A DNA stretch of 64,000 nt from Tisiphia sp964030975 (GTDB lineage Bacteria; Pseudomonadota; Alphaproteobacteria; Rickettsiales; Rickettsiaceae). The translations under genes and the position numbers were made by a program. Below the pieces are notes generated by a model. It searched no databases and had not been told where the DNA came from. It saw nothing but the letters and a program-made list of their open reading frames with translations. Each line of letters starts with the position of its first letter. Within the stretch, counting starts at the first letter, position 1. Positions 32,419 through 41,751 of the stretch are shown piece after piece. The stretch spans positions 1,550,001-1,614,000 of the forward strand of contig NZ_CAXIQH010000001.1 of assembly GCF_964030975.1 (NCBI RefSeq), given 5' to 3'.

Positions 32419-33129
32419 CTATTTTTTTTTAGGCAAATGATAAATTACAAAAATTACTGCTAACGAAATTGCCAAGGCAAACCAAGTAACGGCATATTCT
32501 AAATGATCATTTCTGACATTTAACAGATTTTTAATCGACAAACTTTTAAGAATATCAGATCGATTATTGTTACCTTCCATAATTAAATAAAAATCTTCTA
32601 ATTTCAAACCAAGAATATCGGATGCCTGAGTTAAGTCTAAGGTAAACCACACATTATTTTTAACATCATTATTTAGGACAAACAGCTTGGTTTTCTCCCC
32701 AGGGAGAATTACACCGGTAATTTCTGTAGAACCATCTACTATATCATTAATATTTTTCTTATACCTTCCAGCAAACCACCCTAATGCAACTAAAATTATC
32801 TTATTATCATCAGTTTGAAAAGGGCTAACTAAATAATAGCCATCTTTTTCAGTGGACATTGATTTACGCCCATAAAGATGCAAATTCTTACCAGCCAAAA
32901 AATGCCCCTTCATTTTCACTTTAGCATACAATTTATCTGCACTAAGTGTTTTTATATCAATAGGAGGATTATTAAGATTATTTTTCATTGAACTCAAAAA
33001 TAGTTCTTTTTCCTGCAATCTAGCAATTTGCCAAAATCCCAATGATAAGAGGAAGACAAATGCTAATATAGTAAGTGATAAAGGTAATAACTGTACTTGG
33101 CACTTACCAATTTTTAGAGTTTTGGACAC
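32419..33129 (-). CDS. SURF1 family cytochrome oxidase assembly protein
   Basis: 236 residues with one membrane helix at each end (LLPLSLTILAFVFLLSLGFW and YAVTWFALAISLAVIFVIYH) and a periplasmic domain between, the SURF1 topology. Motifs LGFWQIARLQEKELFL, KMKGHFLAGKNLHLYGRKS, GYYLVSPFQTDDNKIILVAL and GWFAGRYKK match. It helps haem insertion or assembly of the aa3 oxidase; coxC lies elsewhere in this window. Confidence 0.92.
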   Translation of the reverse strand: MSKTLKIGKCQVQLLPLSLTILAFVFLLSLGFWQIARLQEKELFLSSMKNNLNNPPIDIKTLSADKLYAKVKMKGHFLAGKNLHLYGRKSMSTEKDGYYLVSPFQTDDNKIILVALGWFAGRYKKNINDIVDGSTEITGVILPGEKTKLFVLNNDVKNNVWFTLDLTQASDILGLKLEDFYLIMEGNNNRSDILKSLSIKNLLNVRNDHLEYAVTWFALAISLAVIFVIYHLPKKK

Positions 33130-33661
33130 TATAACTTCTTCATTATTTCTAGTAGCGATTCTATAGTAGCTGAGTCTCCTTGTCTATTGTCAAAGATGAA
33201 GTTGTGACTTGCTACCCTGTATTATTATAATAGACTTCTTTCAAAACTCTAGGAGACTGTCGGAAATGACTAAAGTAATTTGGACAATGATGCGACACTC
33301 GAATCCCGACTTTTTGAGAAGCATTTTAGCTCCCTGCCTTCGCAGGGATACAGGATAGATGCTTTCACAGGGATACATAAAATTATAAATTGTCATTCTT
33401 AGCAACGACGGGAATCTAGATCCCTGCACTCCCTTGTCATTCTTAGCAACGGCAGGAATCTAAGATCCCTGCCTTTCGCAGGGATGACAAGTTAAACCTC
33501 GCAGGGATGACACAAAAATTGCTTCGTCAACCTACGGTCTTCCTCGCAATGACGTTAACCACATACGACTTTTAAACTGTCCTGCATAAAACCCTTTCCT
33601 CTTCTAATTTTCAACAGCTCTGGGGTGTAGGTATCATCAAGCAATAAAAATCCTATGCAAA
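33130..33661. repeat. intergenic repeat cluster
   Basis: Contains at least four palindrome fragments: CCCTGCCTTCGCAGGG (33344-), TGTCATTCTTAGCAACGACGG (33393-), CCTGCCTTTCGCAGGGATGAC (33469-) and GTCAACCTACGGTCTTCCTC, then a family D/C composite end (ACTTTTAAACTGTCCTGCAT ... CTTCTAATTTTCAACAGCTC, to 33621). The first 110 bases after the SURF1 start show nothing. No gene. Confidence 0.6.
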
Positions 33662-35578
33662 TTAGCCGCCAAAAGCAGACTCGGAAGAGTTATTTTGCTT
33701 TCTAGAACCACCCCGGAAACTACTAAGTTTTTTAGATCTGGTTGGATGTTTCAATTTACGTAGTGCTTTGGATTCTATTTGCCTAATACGTTCTCTAGTA
33801 ACATTGAATTGCTGCCCCACTTCTTCCAATGTATGATCAGTATTCATTCCTATACCAAATCTCATTCTTAGAACTCTCTCTTCACGAGGAGTAAGGGTTG
33901 CCAATACTCTAGTTGTAACCTCTCGTAAGTTCGATTGAATTGCTGCATCAAGTGGTAATACAGCATTTTTGTCTTCAATAAAGTCTCCCAGATAACTACC
34001 ATCATCATCGCCTACTGGATTTTCCAAGCTAATTGGCTCTTTAGCTATCTTCATCACTTTACGCACTTTATCAACTGGCATAGAAAGACGAGCAGCAATT
34101 TCTGCTGGAGTTGGTTCATAACCTAGCTCATTCAGCATCTGCCTAGAAGTACGGATAATTTTGTTGATCGTTTCAATCATATGTACAGGAATACGTATGG
34201 TTCTAGCTTGATCTGCAATAGCTCTAGTAATAGCTTGCCTAATCCACCAAGTAGCATAAGTAGAAAATTTATACCCCCGACGATACTCAAATTTATCAAC
34301 AGCCTTCATTAACCCTATGTTTCCTTCCTGAATTAAATCTAAAAACTGTAGTCCACGATTTGCATATTTTTTAGCAATAGAAATAACTAGACGAAGATTA
34401 GCTTCTATCATAGCCTTTTTTGCTCTAAGAACCTGTCTTTCACCCTTTTGTATTGTATGCACTAATTTTTTAAATTCAATAATTGGCAAACCACTAATCA
34501 TTTCCATGTTTCTTAACTCGCTAATCATTTGATCAGTAAAATCCGATTCTTTAGCAAGAAAATTCTTCCAATTAGAACTATTATTTTTTTGCATTTGCCT
34601 CTTCCAGTTCTCATCAATTACCGCTCCCATATATTCACTTATGAAGCACTGACGAGTTATGCCATATTTTTCCGCTAACTTAAGAAAGTTCCCTTCTTTA
34701 TGCACTAATTCTTTATTCAGACTATATATTCTATTAAGGATTTCCTCCGTTCTTTTAGAGTGGAAATGGATACCAGAAATTTCAACAATTAGTAATTGCA
34801 GATTTTTGGCATATTTTTTGTTATCTTGTAACCCCTTAGGCTGAGGATAACGTGCGTAATGTTTTTTTGCTTCAACTAACAGCTCTTCAGAAAGTTTAGC
34901 AATTTTCTCCATACGTTTGACAACGCTAGGTAATAACTGTAATTCAATAGTGGCTATTGATAGATTACTGGATTCTTCATGCTCTTCATGATCTGATTCT
35001 ATATCATTATTTTGGTTGTCTTCAGAATTACCACAATATTCGTGAACCATATTAGCTTCTAAATCAATCAAATCCCGAAGTAATATTTTTTCATTAGCTA
35101 AGTCCTCATGCCATTTAATAAAGAATTTCATCGATATTGGATTTTCACAAAGTGACTTAACCATTATCTCTTTGCCTTCCTCAATATCTTGAGCTACTTC
35201 TATTTCAGCCTCACGAGAAAAAAGCCCTACCCCGCCCATATCTCGTAGATATAATCTTACTGGATCATCGGTTGTACCTAAATTTTCTTCTTCACTGTCA
35301 TCTTCAGGTTCATTATCAACATTATTAGATAGTTTAAATTCTTCATCTACATTAATATCAAGTTTAATCTCGTCCTCATCAGCTTCTATAATATCAACCC
35401 CAGCTTCAGAAAACTTTGATATTACCTTTTCCAGATCATTTACTGATATATTATTAGTGATTGGAATAACTTTATTTATATCATAATAAGTAACTGCCTT
35501 ACCTTTTGCTTTAGCTGACTTAACTAAGTTATCAACTTCCTCGCCTTTTTCATCTATATTCTTTTTTTCATCCGTCAT
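33662..35578 (-). CDS. rpoD: RNA polymerase primary sigma factor RpoD
   Basis: 638 residues, the main sigma70 of the cell. Region 1.1 is at the N-terminus (ITNNISVNDLEKVISKFSEA) with a strongly acidic spacer. Region 1.2 is DDPVRLYLRDMGGVGLFSRE. Region 2 includes AKKYANRGLQFLDLIQEGNI and YKFSTYATWWIRQAITRAIA. Region 3 (IRIPVHMIETINKI) and region 4 (LTPREERVLRMRFGIG and VTRERIRQIESKALRKLKHP) are complete. It lies 17 bases downstream of dnaG, the classic macromolecular-synthesis arrangement, here without rpsU. Confidence 0.98.
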   Translation of the reverse strand: MTDEKKNIDEKGEEVDNLVKSAKAKGKAVTYYDINKVIPITNNISVNDLEKVISKFSEAGVDIIEADEDEIKLDINVDEEFKLSNNVDNEPEDDSEEENLGTTDDPVRLYLRDMGGVGLFSREAEIEVAQDIEEGKEIMVKSLCENPISMKFFIKWHEDLANEKILLRDLIDLEANMVHEYCGNSEDNQNNDIESDHEEHEESSNLSIATIELQLLPSVVKRMEKIAKLSEELLVEAKKHYARYPQPKGLQDNKKYAKNLQLLIVEISGIHFHSKRTEEILNRIYSLNKELVHKEGNFLKLAEKYGITRQCFISEYMGAVIDENWKRQMQKNNSSNWKNFLAKESDFTDQMISELRNMEMISGLPIIEFKKLVHTIQKGERQVLRAKKAMIEANLRLVISIAKKYANRGLQFLDLIQEGNIGLMKAVDKFEYRRGYKFSTYATWWIRQAITRAIADQARTIRIPVHMIETINKIIRTSRQMLNELGYEPTPAEIAARLSMPVDKVRKVMKIAKEPISLENPVGDDDGSYLGDFIEDKNAVLPLDAAIQSNLREVTTRVLATLTPREERVLRMRFGIGMNTDHTLEEVGQQFNVTRERIRQIESKALRKLKHPTRSKKLSSFRGGSRKQNNSSESAFGG

Positions 35579-35595
35579 AATTTATAAACCTTAGG

Positions 35596-37368
35596 TCAAT
35601 TAGTAAAAGATTCGTTTAGATTATAAAGCTCTTTAGAAACCCTCATAATCTCTTCTCGGTATAATATAGCTTTTTTCAATTCTTCATCCGATCCATTTTG
35701 AATAATGGATATATATTCTTGTTTTAATAGTACTAGGTGATGTTTCTTATGCAACCATTGCCAAAGCAAGTCAGAATCTATATCATTCTTATTAAATGAT
35801 AAATCTAGAAATAAATTATTAGGTTTTGACAATAACGAAAAAGTGTCATAAAATCCAGCTCTTTCTACCAAATCAATAATATTTTCCTGATCTAGTATAT
35901 CATTGCCAATAATTTCGGTAAAATACCAATCACGAAAATCTTCAAGCATTTTATTTTGAAAATTTAACGTTAATAGAAAATCCTTTATTTCTTGCTTCTT
36001 AACCATCTCTGGAAATTTTATTAACATTATACAAAAAACTTGTTCTAACATCTCAATTTCTGAATAATCAGGAGCTGAGACCATTACATTTGAATTTCTT
36101 GCCCCTCCCCTACTTTGACGTTTAATTAAATTTTGCCATATTTGGTCTTTAAAGTATCTGTAATAATTATGGCTGAGAGTCCTATCGTTTATTTGCTTAC
36201 AATAATCTTCAAGATTTTTTTCCAAAATAGCTTTGTCTTCTGGAGTTACAAAACTCTTGCCTTCATATTCGGAACGCCAAATCATTTCGGATAGATTAAT
36301 CCTTTTATCAAAAATTTGGGCAAAGCCCCCTGCCCCATCTTTATTGATAATATCATTAGGATCGCTGCCAGCAGGTAACATGACAAAGGAAATTTTCTTA
36401 TTACCATTTATTAACGGTAATACTAGATTAATTACTCGCTGAGTAGCTTTTATTCCTGCCATATCTCCATCTAAGCAAAGTGCTATTTCATCACCAGCCC
36501 GCCATAATTTTTGCAAATGATTTTCTGTAACCGCAGTACCAAGACTTGCTACGGTCTCTTTAAAACCAGCCTGGTGCAAGGCAATAACGTCTAAGTACCC
36601 CTCAACCAAGATTGAATGGTTTTTCTTATAAGCAACACTAATCGCATTATTCTCTCCATATAATGTTTCATTTTTCTGAAATAATATGGTTTCCGGAGAA
36701 TTTAAATATTTAGGCAATCCATCACCAATTACTCGCCCCCCGAAACCAATTACCTTATTATAGATATTTCTAATCGGAAAAATTATCCGGTTATAAAATA
36801 TTTCATACATTGTACCATCATTTCTCTCGCCCACTAAGCCTGCTTTTTGAAGTTTTTTCAAAGATATTGATTTTTTTTTAAAAAATTTCTGCAATTCCTT
36901 AGCTGGAGGAGCAAAACCAATGGAAAACTCTTTAATTGCCTCTTTATCAATACCCCGATCATCTAAATAACTACATACTTCTTGTGACAATTGGGAGGTA
37001 AAAAACCTTTCTGCCATCTCTAAGATACCGAGTAGTTCATCCGATTCTTCATGTAGTTTTTGTTGCTCTACGGTTAATTTAGGCAATTCAATGCCATAAT
37101 CATTGGCAAGTTTAATAGCGGCTTCTTTGTAAGATAAACCGCTAAGGCTAGCAACAAATTTTATAACATCTCCGTGAACAGTACAGCCAAAACAATAGTA
37201 AAATCTCTTGGCATCATTTACCGTGAATGATGGAGATTTTTCAACATGAAAAGGACATAGTCCAAGGTAATTTCCAGATTTCTTAGTTAAAACTACTTTT
37301 TGCCTAACAATATCCGATAAATTAATCCGGGTTCTGAGAAGTTCATAAAATTCTAATGGAATTCTCAT
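35596..37368 (-). CDS. dnaG: DNA primase
   Basis: 590 residues. CHC2 zinc finger LCPFHVEKSPSF ... RFYYCFGCTVHGD, primase core (FSIGFAPPAKELQKFF, GGRVIGDGLPKYLNSPET), TOPRIM Glu in SILVEGYLDVIALHQAG and the DxD of CLDGDMAGIKATQR. The C-terminal helicase-binding region is divergent, as usual. Its start overlaps the stop of the upstream kinase gene by four bases (ATGA), so the two are translationally coupled. Confidence 0.97.
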   Translation of the reverse strand: MRIPLEFYELLRTRINLSDIVRQKVVLTKKSGNYLGLCPFHVEKSPSFTVNDAKRFYYCFGCTVHGDVIKFVASLSGLSYKEAAIKLANDYGIELPKLTVEQQKLHEESDELLGILEMAERFFTSQLSQEVCSYLDDRGIDKEAIKEFSIGFAPPAKELQKFFKKKSISLKKLQKAGLVGERNDGTMYEIFYNRIIFPIRNIYNKVIGFGGRVIGDGLPKYLNSPETILFQKNETLYGENNAISVAYKKNHSILVEGYLDVIALHQAGFKETVASLGTAVTENHLQKLWRAGDEIALCLDGDMAGIKATQRVINLVLPLINGNKKISFVMLPAGSDPNDIINKDGAGGFAQIFDKRINLSEMIWRSEYEGKSFVTPEDKAILEKNLEDYCKQINDRTLSHNYYRYFKDQIWQNLIKRQSRGGARNSNVMVSAPDYSEIEMLEQVFCIMLIKFPEMVKKQEIKDFLLTLNFQNKMLEDFRDWYFTEIIGNDILDQENIIDLVERAGFYDTFSLLSKPNNLFLDLSFNKNDIDSDLLWQWLHKKHHLVLLKQEYISIIQNGSDEELKKAILYREEIMRVSKELYNLNESFTN

Positions 37369-37985
37369 AAACCTAAAATAAAGGTGAATATAATTGTAGA
37401 AAAGCAGTAGGTAAGAGGTATTAATAAATTATCGTTGATCAATAACTCTTTTGCATAAAATTCACCAATGGTAGCAACTATAGAACTAATTATGATAACA
37501 GTAAAACTAGTATGATATCCAATGAAAAAATATACTAACATGCTAATAAAAATTGCAGAAATTAGAAAGGCAATAGAGCCTTCCAATGATTTACCATTTT
37601 CTAGAGGCTTACCTATTTTGGTACCAACTAACGCAGCAAGACAATCAGCTACTATCAATATCAACCAAGATGAAATTGCTAAACCTTTTGAAAATAAAAG
37701 AGCTGTCAAAAAAAATCCAATCGCCATAAAACTGCTGCCACTTAGTCTGAATGAACCGTTCTGCTCCTCATCTCTCATAAACTTTGCAAGAAACCTATCT
37801 ATAAATTTTTTAACGTATAAATTGTAGTGCCTGGCAATATCTATATATAATACACAGGTAGTAAGTAAAAATAATAATGTAGTAACAACTAATTTAGATG
37901 AAAATAAATAAAAAATCGGTATAATTAGGCTGTACAAATGAAAGGTTTTGCGTTGTATCTCAAATTTAAAGATTTTAGTTTGCAT
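37365..37985 (-). CDS. DGK1/SEC59-type membrane CTP-dependent lipid kinase-like protein
   Basis: 206 residues with six or seven hydrophobic helices. The family motif is present: ADCLAALVGTKIGKPLENGK followed by SLEGSIAFL, as in Dgk1/Sec59/VTE5 kinases and CDP-alcohol related membrane enzymes. An N-terminal RKTFHLYSLIIPIFYL segment is also typical. The likely substrate is diacylglycerol or a polyprenol; the exact one is open. It is first in the operon with dnaG and rpoD. Confidence 0.8.
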   Translation of the reverse strand: MQTKIFKFEIQRKTFHLYSLIIPIFYLFSSKLVVTTLLFLLTTCVLYIDIARHYNLYVKKFIDRFLAKFMRDEEQNGSFRLSGSSFMAIGFFLTALLFSKGLAISSWLILIVADCLAALVGTKIGKPLENGKSLEGSIAFLISAIFISMLVYFFIGYHTSFTVIIISSIVATIGEFYAKELLINDNLLIPLTYCFSTIIFTFILGL

Positions 37986-38064
37986 AATAATCTAAAAGGG
38001 CTGTTTGACAAAGTTTGACACAACAAATATACTAGAAAACTTAACTTAGACAAGACATATTCTT

Positions 38065-38553
38065 ATGACAAAATTTCCTATTACACATAAAGGGTTCGAT
38101 AATTTAGAGAAAGAAATCAAACACCTTAAACATGTAGAAAGACCAAAAGTGATTGAGGCTATAGCAACAGCTAGAGATTTTGGGGATTTATCTGAGAATG
38201 CGGAATGGCATGCAGCCCGGGAAAAACAAAGCTTCATTGAAGGTCGTATTTTGGATCTTGAAGATAAAGTAGCTAGAGCTGAAATTATTGATACCTCAAA
38301 ACTCTCAGGTAACAGCATAAAATTTGGTGCTACAGTTAAGTTGTTAGACGACGAAACGGAGGAAGTAGTTGTATACCATATTGTTGGAGAATATGAAGCA
38401 GATATAACTAAAAAGAGAGTATCGATAGTATCACCAATTGCTAAGGCTCTCATAGGTAAAGGGGTTGGAGATATAGTGGAAGTTACAACTCCTAAAGGCT
38501 CAAAATCTTATGAGGTTTTAGAAGTAGCCTATCAAGAACTAGTAGATATTTGA
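38065..38553 (+). CDS. greA: transcription elongation factor GreA
   Basis: 162 residues. An N-terminal antiparallel coiled coil carries the acidic tip DFGDLSENAEWHAAREKQSF that reaches the polymerase active site to stimulate transcript cleavage. The C-terminal FKBP-like domain follows (VKLLDDETEEVVVYHIVGEY, SPIAKALIGKGVGDIVEV). It is divergent from the kinase-dnaG-rpoD operon with an 80-bp gap. Confidence 0.97.
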   Translation: MTKFPITHKGFDNLEKEIKHLKHVERPKVIEAIATARDFGDLSENAEWHAAREKQSFIEGRILDLEDKVARAEIIDTSKLSGNSIKFGATVKLLDDETEEVVVYHIVGEYEADITKKRVSIVSPIAKALIGKGVGDIVEVTTPKGSKSYEVLEVAYQELVDI

Positions 38554-38564
38554 GCATATAATAC

Positions 38565-38812
38565 CATAGTACCCTACATTTTTTATTTTGTAGCGAAAGT
38601 GTAATTCGACATAATGTACCAATTTAAGGAAAAAAAAACCGATCTCTAACTGTCATTGCGAGGAGCCACTTTAGGCGACGAAGCAATCCAAAAGACCAGA
38701 AGTGGATTGCTTCGTCGTGCTTACACGCTCCTCGCAATGACGCTTGTGTAGCATAATATCCTTATAATTTTTTGCTATTTTTACGATAGAATAAAAAATG
38801 TAGGGTACTATG
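38565..38812. repeat. family F inverted-repeat element
   Basis: 248 bp bounded by 23-bp inverted repeats that begin CATAGTACCCTACATTTTTT and end AAAAAATGTAGGGTACTATG. It contains a GTCATTGCGAGG palindrome (38650-38741). The right 160 bases recur at 25974-26275, where the MITE is inserted at 26110. Confidence 0.85.
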
Positions 38813-38896
38813 CTTCGTGGCTCGCGATGACGGTTATTCGTTTCTAAAATCTAGTATTTTATATCATTAGTTGCGACTTTTAAACTGCCCTGCAGT
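38813..38896. repeat. family D half element with intact intron target
   Basis: Almost identical, in reverse, to 7014-7085 (the exon side of the group II intron). It ends GTTGCGACTTTTAAACTGCC at 38870-38889, then CTG, so the intron's IBS2, IBS1 and 3' exon are all unbroken here. Confidence 0.85.
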
Positions 38897-38900
38897 TTAG

Positions 38901-39857
38901 CTACAGCTTGACGTCTTGCCATATTCTATTTTTAGAGATATAAAAGAAAATTATAAAAATTACTAAAAATATCATCACCTTCAAACCCATAGATTTACGG
39001 TTTTCCATTTCAGGTTCGGCCGCCCATTGTAAAAATACTGTAACATCCATAGCCATTTGTTCGACCGATGAATTGGTTCCGTCTATATACTGTACTTGCC
39101 CATCTGTCAATGGGGCGGGCATGGCAATTTGACCATGCGGAAAATATGGATTATAACTTAACCCTGGCATTAATTTCAAATTCTCAGGAGGATTAGTATA
39201 ACCAGTAAGTATAGAATATACATAATTTGCTCCATCAGGTCTTGCTTTAATAATCAATGATAAGTCAGGCGGCTCTGCACCGTTATTGGCAACTCTTGCT
39301 GCTTGTTCGTTAAGGTAGGGGCGAACAAATGGATCGGATGGTAGTGCTGGTCTTTCAAACATTTCTCCGGCATCATTGGGACCATCTTGGACAGTGTAAT
39401 TTTTTGCTATTTCTTTAATTTCTTCATCTGAAAATCCTATATCTTTAAGATTACGATAATATAAATTATAAAGACCATGACACACGCTACATACTTCTTT
39501 ATAGACTTGAAAGCCACGTTGAGCAGCTTTTCTATCAACGCTAGCAAAGATTCCATCAAATGACCAAGCAATCTTTTTTGTGGGTAATGCTTCGTCATTG
39601 GCAGCGACAATATTTGATATTAACAAAATTAACAAACATAGGAAAAACTTGATACTTACGTCATTGCGAGAAGGCGTAAGCCAACGAAACAATTGTAAAT
39701 TGTCATTCCCGCGTAGGCGGGAATCTAGATACCTGTTTTCGCAGGGATGACATAAAAAGGATTGCTTCGTCGCTACTAAAGTAGGCTCCTCGCTAACAGA
39801 CGTTTGTGAATTTGGCATAATGCTAATCGGGTTAACTATAATTTTATGATCTTTCAT
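38901..39857 (-). CDS. petC: cytochrome c1 of the bc1 complex, with in-frame repeat insertion
   Basis: The electron-accepting haem subunit of complex III. Haem-binding CSVCH in YKEVCSVCHGLYNLYYRNL, axial-Met region PYFPHGQIAMPAPL, C-terminal anchor GLKVMIFLVIFIIFFYI. The ATG at 39857 overlaps the petB stop (ATGA), which marks it as the original start. After five codons (MKDHK) about 62 residues are encoded by a family B/GTCATTGCG/dRS3-like composite. Only then does the signal-peptide core IKFFLCLLILLISNIVA appear. An in-frame TTG near 39695 could give a short n-region instead. How the protein is exported is therefore open. Confidence 0.92.
   Translation of the reverse strand: MKDHKIIVNPISIMPNSQTSVSEEPTLVATKQSFLCHPCENRYLDSRLRGNDNLQLFRWLTPSRNDVSIKFFLCLLILLISNIVAANDEALPTKKIAWSFDGIFASVDRKAAQRGFQVYKEVCSVCHGLYNLYYRNLKDIGFSDEEIKEIAKNYTVQDGPNDAGEMFERPALPSDPFVRPYLNEQAARVANNGAEPPDLSLIIKARPDGANYVYSILTGYTNPPENLKLMPGLSYNPYFPHGQIAMPAPLTDGQVQYIDGTNSSVEQMAMDVTVFLQWAAEPEMENRKSMGLKVMIFLVIFIIFFYISKNRIWQDVKL
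39660..39842 (-). repeat. palindromic repeat translated inside petC
   Basis: Begins with the family B end (TATAGTTAACCCGATTAGCA), contains GTTAGCGAGGAGCC, GACGAAGCAATCC, a TGTCATCCCTGCG / CGCGGGAATGACA palindrome and ends TTCTCGCAATGACG. The far B end is missing. It has no stop codon in the petC frame and encodes LVATKQSFLCHPCENRYLDS and similar. Confidence 0.88.
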
Positions 39858-41065
39858 ATAGACTCCGGTAATGGCAGAGTTTTTTCATACTTACTAATTA
39901 GAGGTACTGCAATGAAAAAATGAAAGAAATAATAAGTAGCAGCAAATCTACTTAAGGTAATATAAGGTTCTTCTGCTGGTTGCCCTCCAAGATATCCAAG
40001 TACCAAGCAGTCAAATATGAACAGCCAAAAAGCGGTGCGGAATATTGGTCTATAATTGGCACTTCTAACTTTTGAACTATCAAGCCAAGGTAAAACAAAT
40101 AATAACAAAATACTAGAAAACATTAACATTACACCACCTAGTTTTGACGGCACTGCCCGTAAAATAGCATAAAACGGTAGAAAATACCATTCTGGAACTA
40201 TATGAGTTGGAGTAACCAAAGGGTTAGCTGGTATGTAATTGTCAGGATGTCCTAAATAATTTGGTTTAAAAAAGACAAAAAAAGCAAATATTAGAAAGTA
40301 AACACCGAATCCAACAAAATCTTTTACAGTATAATATGGATGGAAAGGAATAGTATCTTTAGAAGACTTAACGTCGATACCCTTGGGATTATTTGATCCA
40401 TGAACATGTAGTGCTACTAAATGAAGTAGTACTAAAGCTACTATAATAAAAGGCAATAAATAATGTAAAGCAAAAAACCTATTAAGCGTAGGGTTATCAA
40501 TTGAAAACCCTCCCCAAAGCCAGGTAACTATCGATTTGCCAATGATTGGTATAGCTGAAAATAAATTGGTGATTACAGTTGCTCCCCAGTAACTCATTTG
40601 TCCCCAAGGCAGCACATAGCCCATAAAGGCAGTAGCCATCATGGTAAGAAAAATTATTATGCCTATATGCCATAATAATTCTCTAGGTTTTTTGTATGAG
40701 CCATAATATAACCCTCTACAGATATGTAGATAAACGGCAGCAAAAAACATTGACGCTCCAACCGAGTGTATATAACGTATCAGCCAGCCATAATTGACAT
40801 TACGCATAATCTTTTCAACACTCTCGAATGCATAATCGACGTGGGGGGTATAATGCATAGCCAAAATAATGCCAGTGATTATCTGAATTACTAGGGCAAT
40901 ACCAGCTATTGACCCTAAGTTCCATAGATAACTCAAATTTTTGGGTGTTCGGTATTCGCCTAAATGTTTAAAGAACGAGAAAACAGGTAATCGATAGTCT
41001 ATCCATTCTATTATCGGATTAGATTTGCTTGGATTGGATTTATTAGGATAATCACTTTCATTCAT
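39854..41065 (-). CDS. petB: cytochrome b of the bc1 complex
   Basis: 403 residues, the quinone-oxidising core of complex III. Haem ligands lie in YIHSVGASMFFAAVYLHICR and ALHYLLPFIIVALVLLHLVA. The Qo motif PEWY is in HIVPEWYFLPFYAILRAVP, and GYVLPWGQMSYWGATVITNL is highly conserved. It sits between petA (6 bp upstream) and petC (4-bp overlap). Confidence 0.98.
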   Translation of the reverse strand: MNESDYPNKSNPSKSNPIIEWIDYRLPVFSFFKHLGEYRTPKNLSYLWNLGSIAGIALVIQIITGIILAMHYTPHVDYAFESVEKIMRNVNYGWLIRYIHSVGASMFFAAVYLHICRGLYYGSYKKPRELLWHIGIIIFLTMMATAFMGYVLPWGQMSYWGATVITNLFSAIPIIGKSIVTWLWGGFSIDNPTLNRFFALHYLLPFIIVALVLLHLVALHVHGSNNPKGIDVKSSKDTIPFHPYYTVKDFVGFGVYFLIFAFFVFFKPNYLGHPDNYIPANPLVTPTHIVPEWYFLPFYAILRAVPSKLGGVMLMFSSILLLFVLPWLDSSKVRSANYRPIFRTAFWLFIFDCLVLGYLGGQPAEEPYITLSRFAATYYFFHFFIAVPLISKYEKTLPLPESI

Positions 41066-41071
41066 AAATAA

Positions 41072-41599
41072 TTATCCGATTTTAATTTTTGTATCAGAAA
41101 TAAATTCATATGGTGGAACAGCCAAGTTTAAAGGAGCTGGCCCTTTGCGAACACGACCAGATGAATCATACTGAGAGCCGTGGCATGGACAAAACCAACC
41201 ATCATAATCACCCTGGTTGGCAAGTGGTACACAACCTAAATGTGTGCAAATGCCTATAGTTATCAACCACTTATCATGCCCTGATTTTACTCTATCTTGG
41301 TCAAGTTCAGGGTCTATTAGCTCGGTGAGATTTACATTTCTTGCCTCAGCAATTTTCTCTGGAGTTCTATTAGTAATAAAAACCGGCTTACCTTGCCATT
41401 TAACAGTAAGAGTTTGACCTGGTTGGATGTGAGATAAATCCACTTCTATTGAAGATAGGGCAAGAACATCTGCTGAAGGGTTAAATGAATCAACAAGAGG
41501 GTAGGTAGCACACGCAGCTCCAACCACCACCATACTGCTGGCAGTTAAGGTTATAAAATCTCTACGAGTTGCCTTATCATAACAATTAGTATTTGACAT
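41072..41599 (-). CDS. petA: Rieske iron-sulfur subunit of the bc1 complex
   Basis: 175 residues from ATG 41599 (MSNTNCYDKATRRDF). A twin-arginine type N-terminal anchor (TRRDFITLTASSMVVVGAAC) precedes the Rieske domain with cluster ligands CTHLGC and CPCHGS. The longer upstream frame is less likely. It is first gene of petA-petB-petC. Confidence 0.96.
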   Translation of the reverse strand: MSNTNCYDKATRRDFITLTASSMVVVGAACATYPLVDSFNPSADVLALSSIEVDLSHIQPGQTLTVKWQGKPVFITNRTPEKIAEARNVNLTELIDPELDQDRVKSGHDKWLITIGICTHLGCVPLANQGDYDGWFCPCHGSQYDSSGRVRKGPAPLNLAVPPYEFISDTKIKIG

Positions 41600-41751
41600 A
41601 AAATGATCAGTATAATTATAGATATTTACACAACATATTATCATAAAAGTAACAAAATATCAAGGGTCGCTTATAACTAGTTGCATGAGTGGTAAAATGG
41701 GGATATAATTGAGTTCTAGAATTTATTTATCTTTTTTTATTGGAAGAAATT

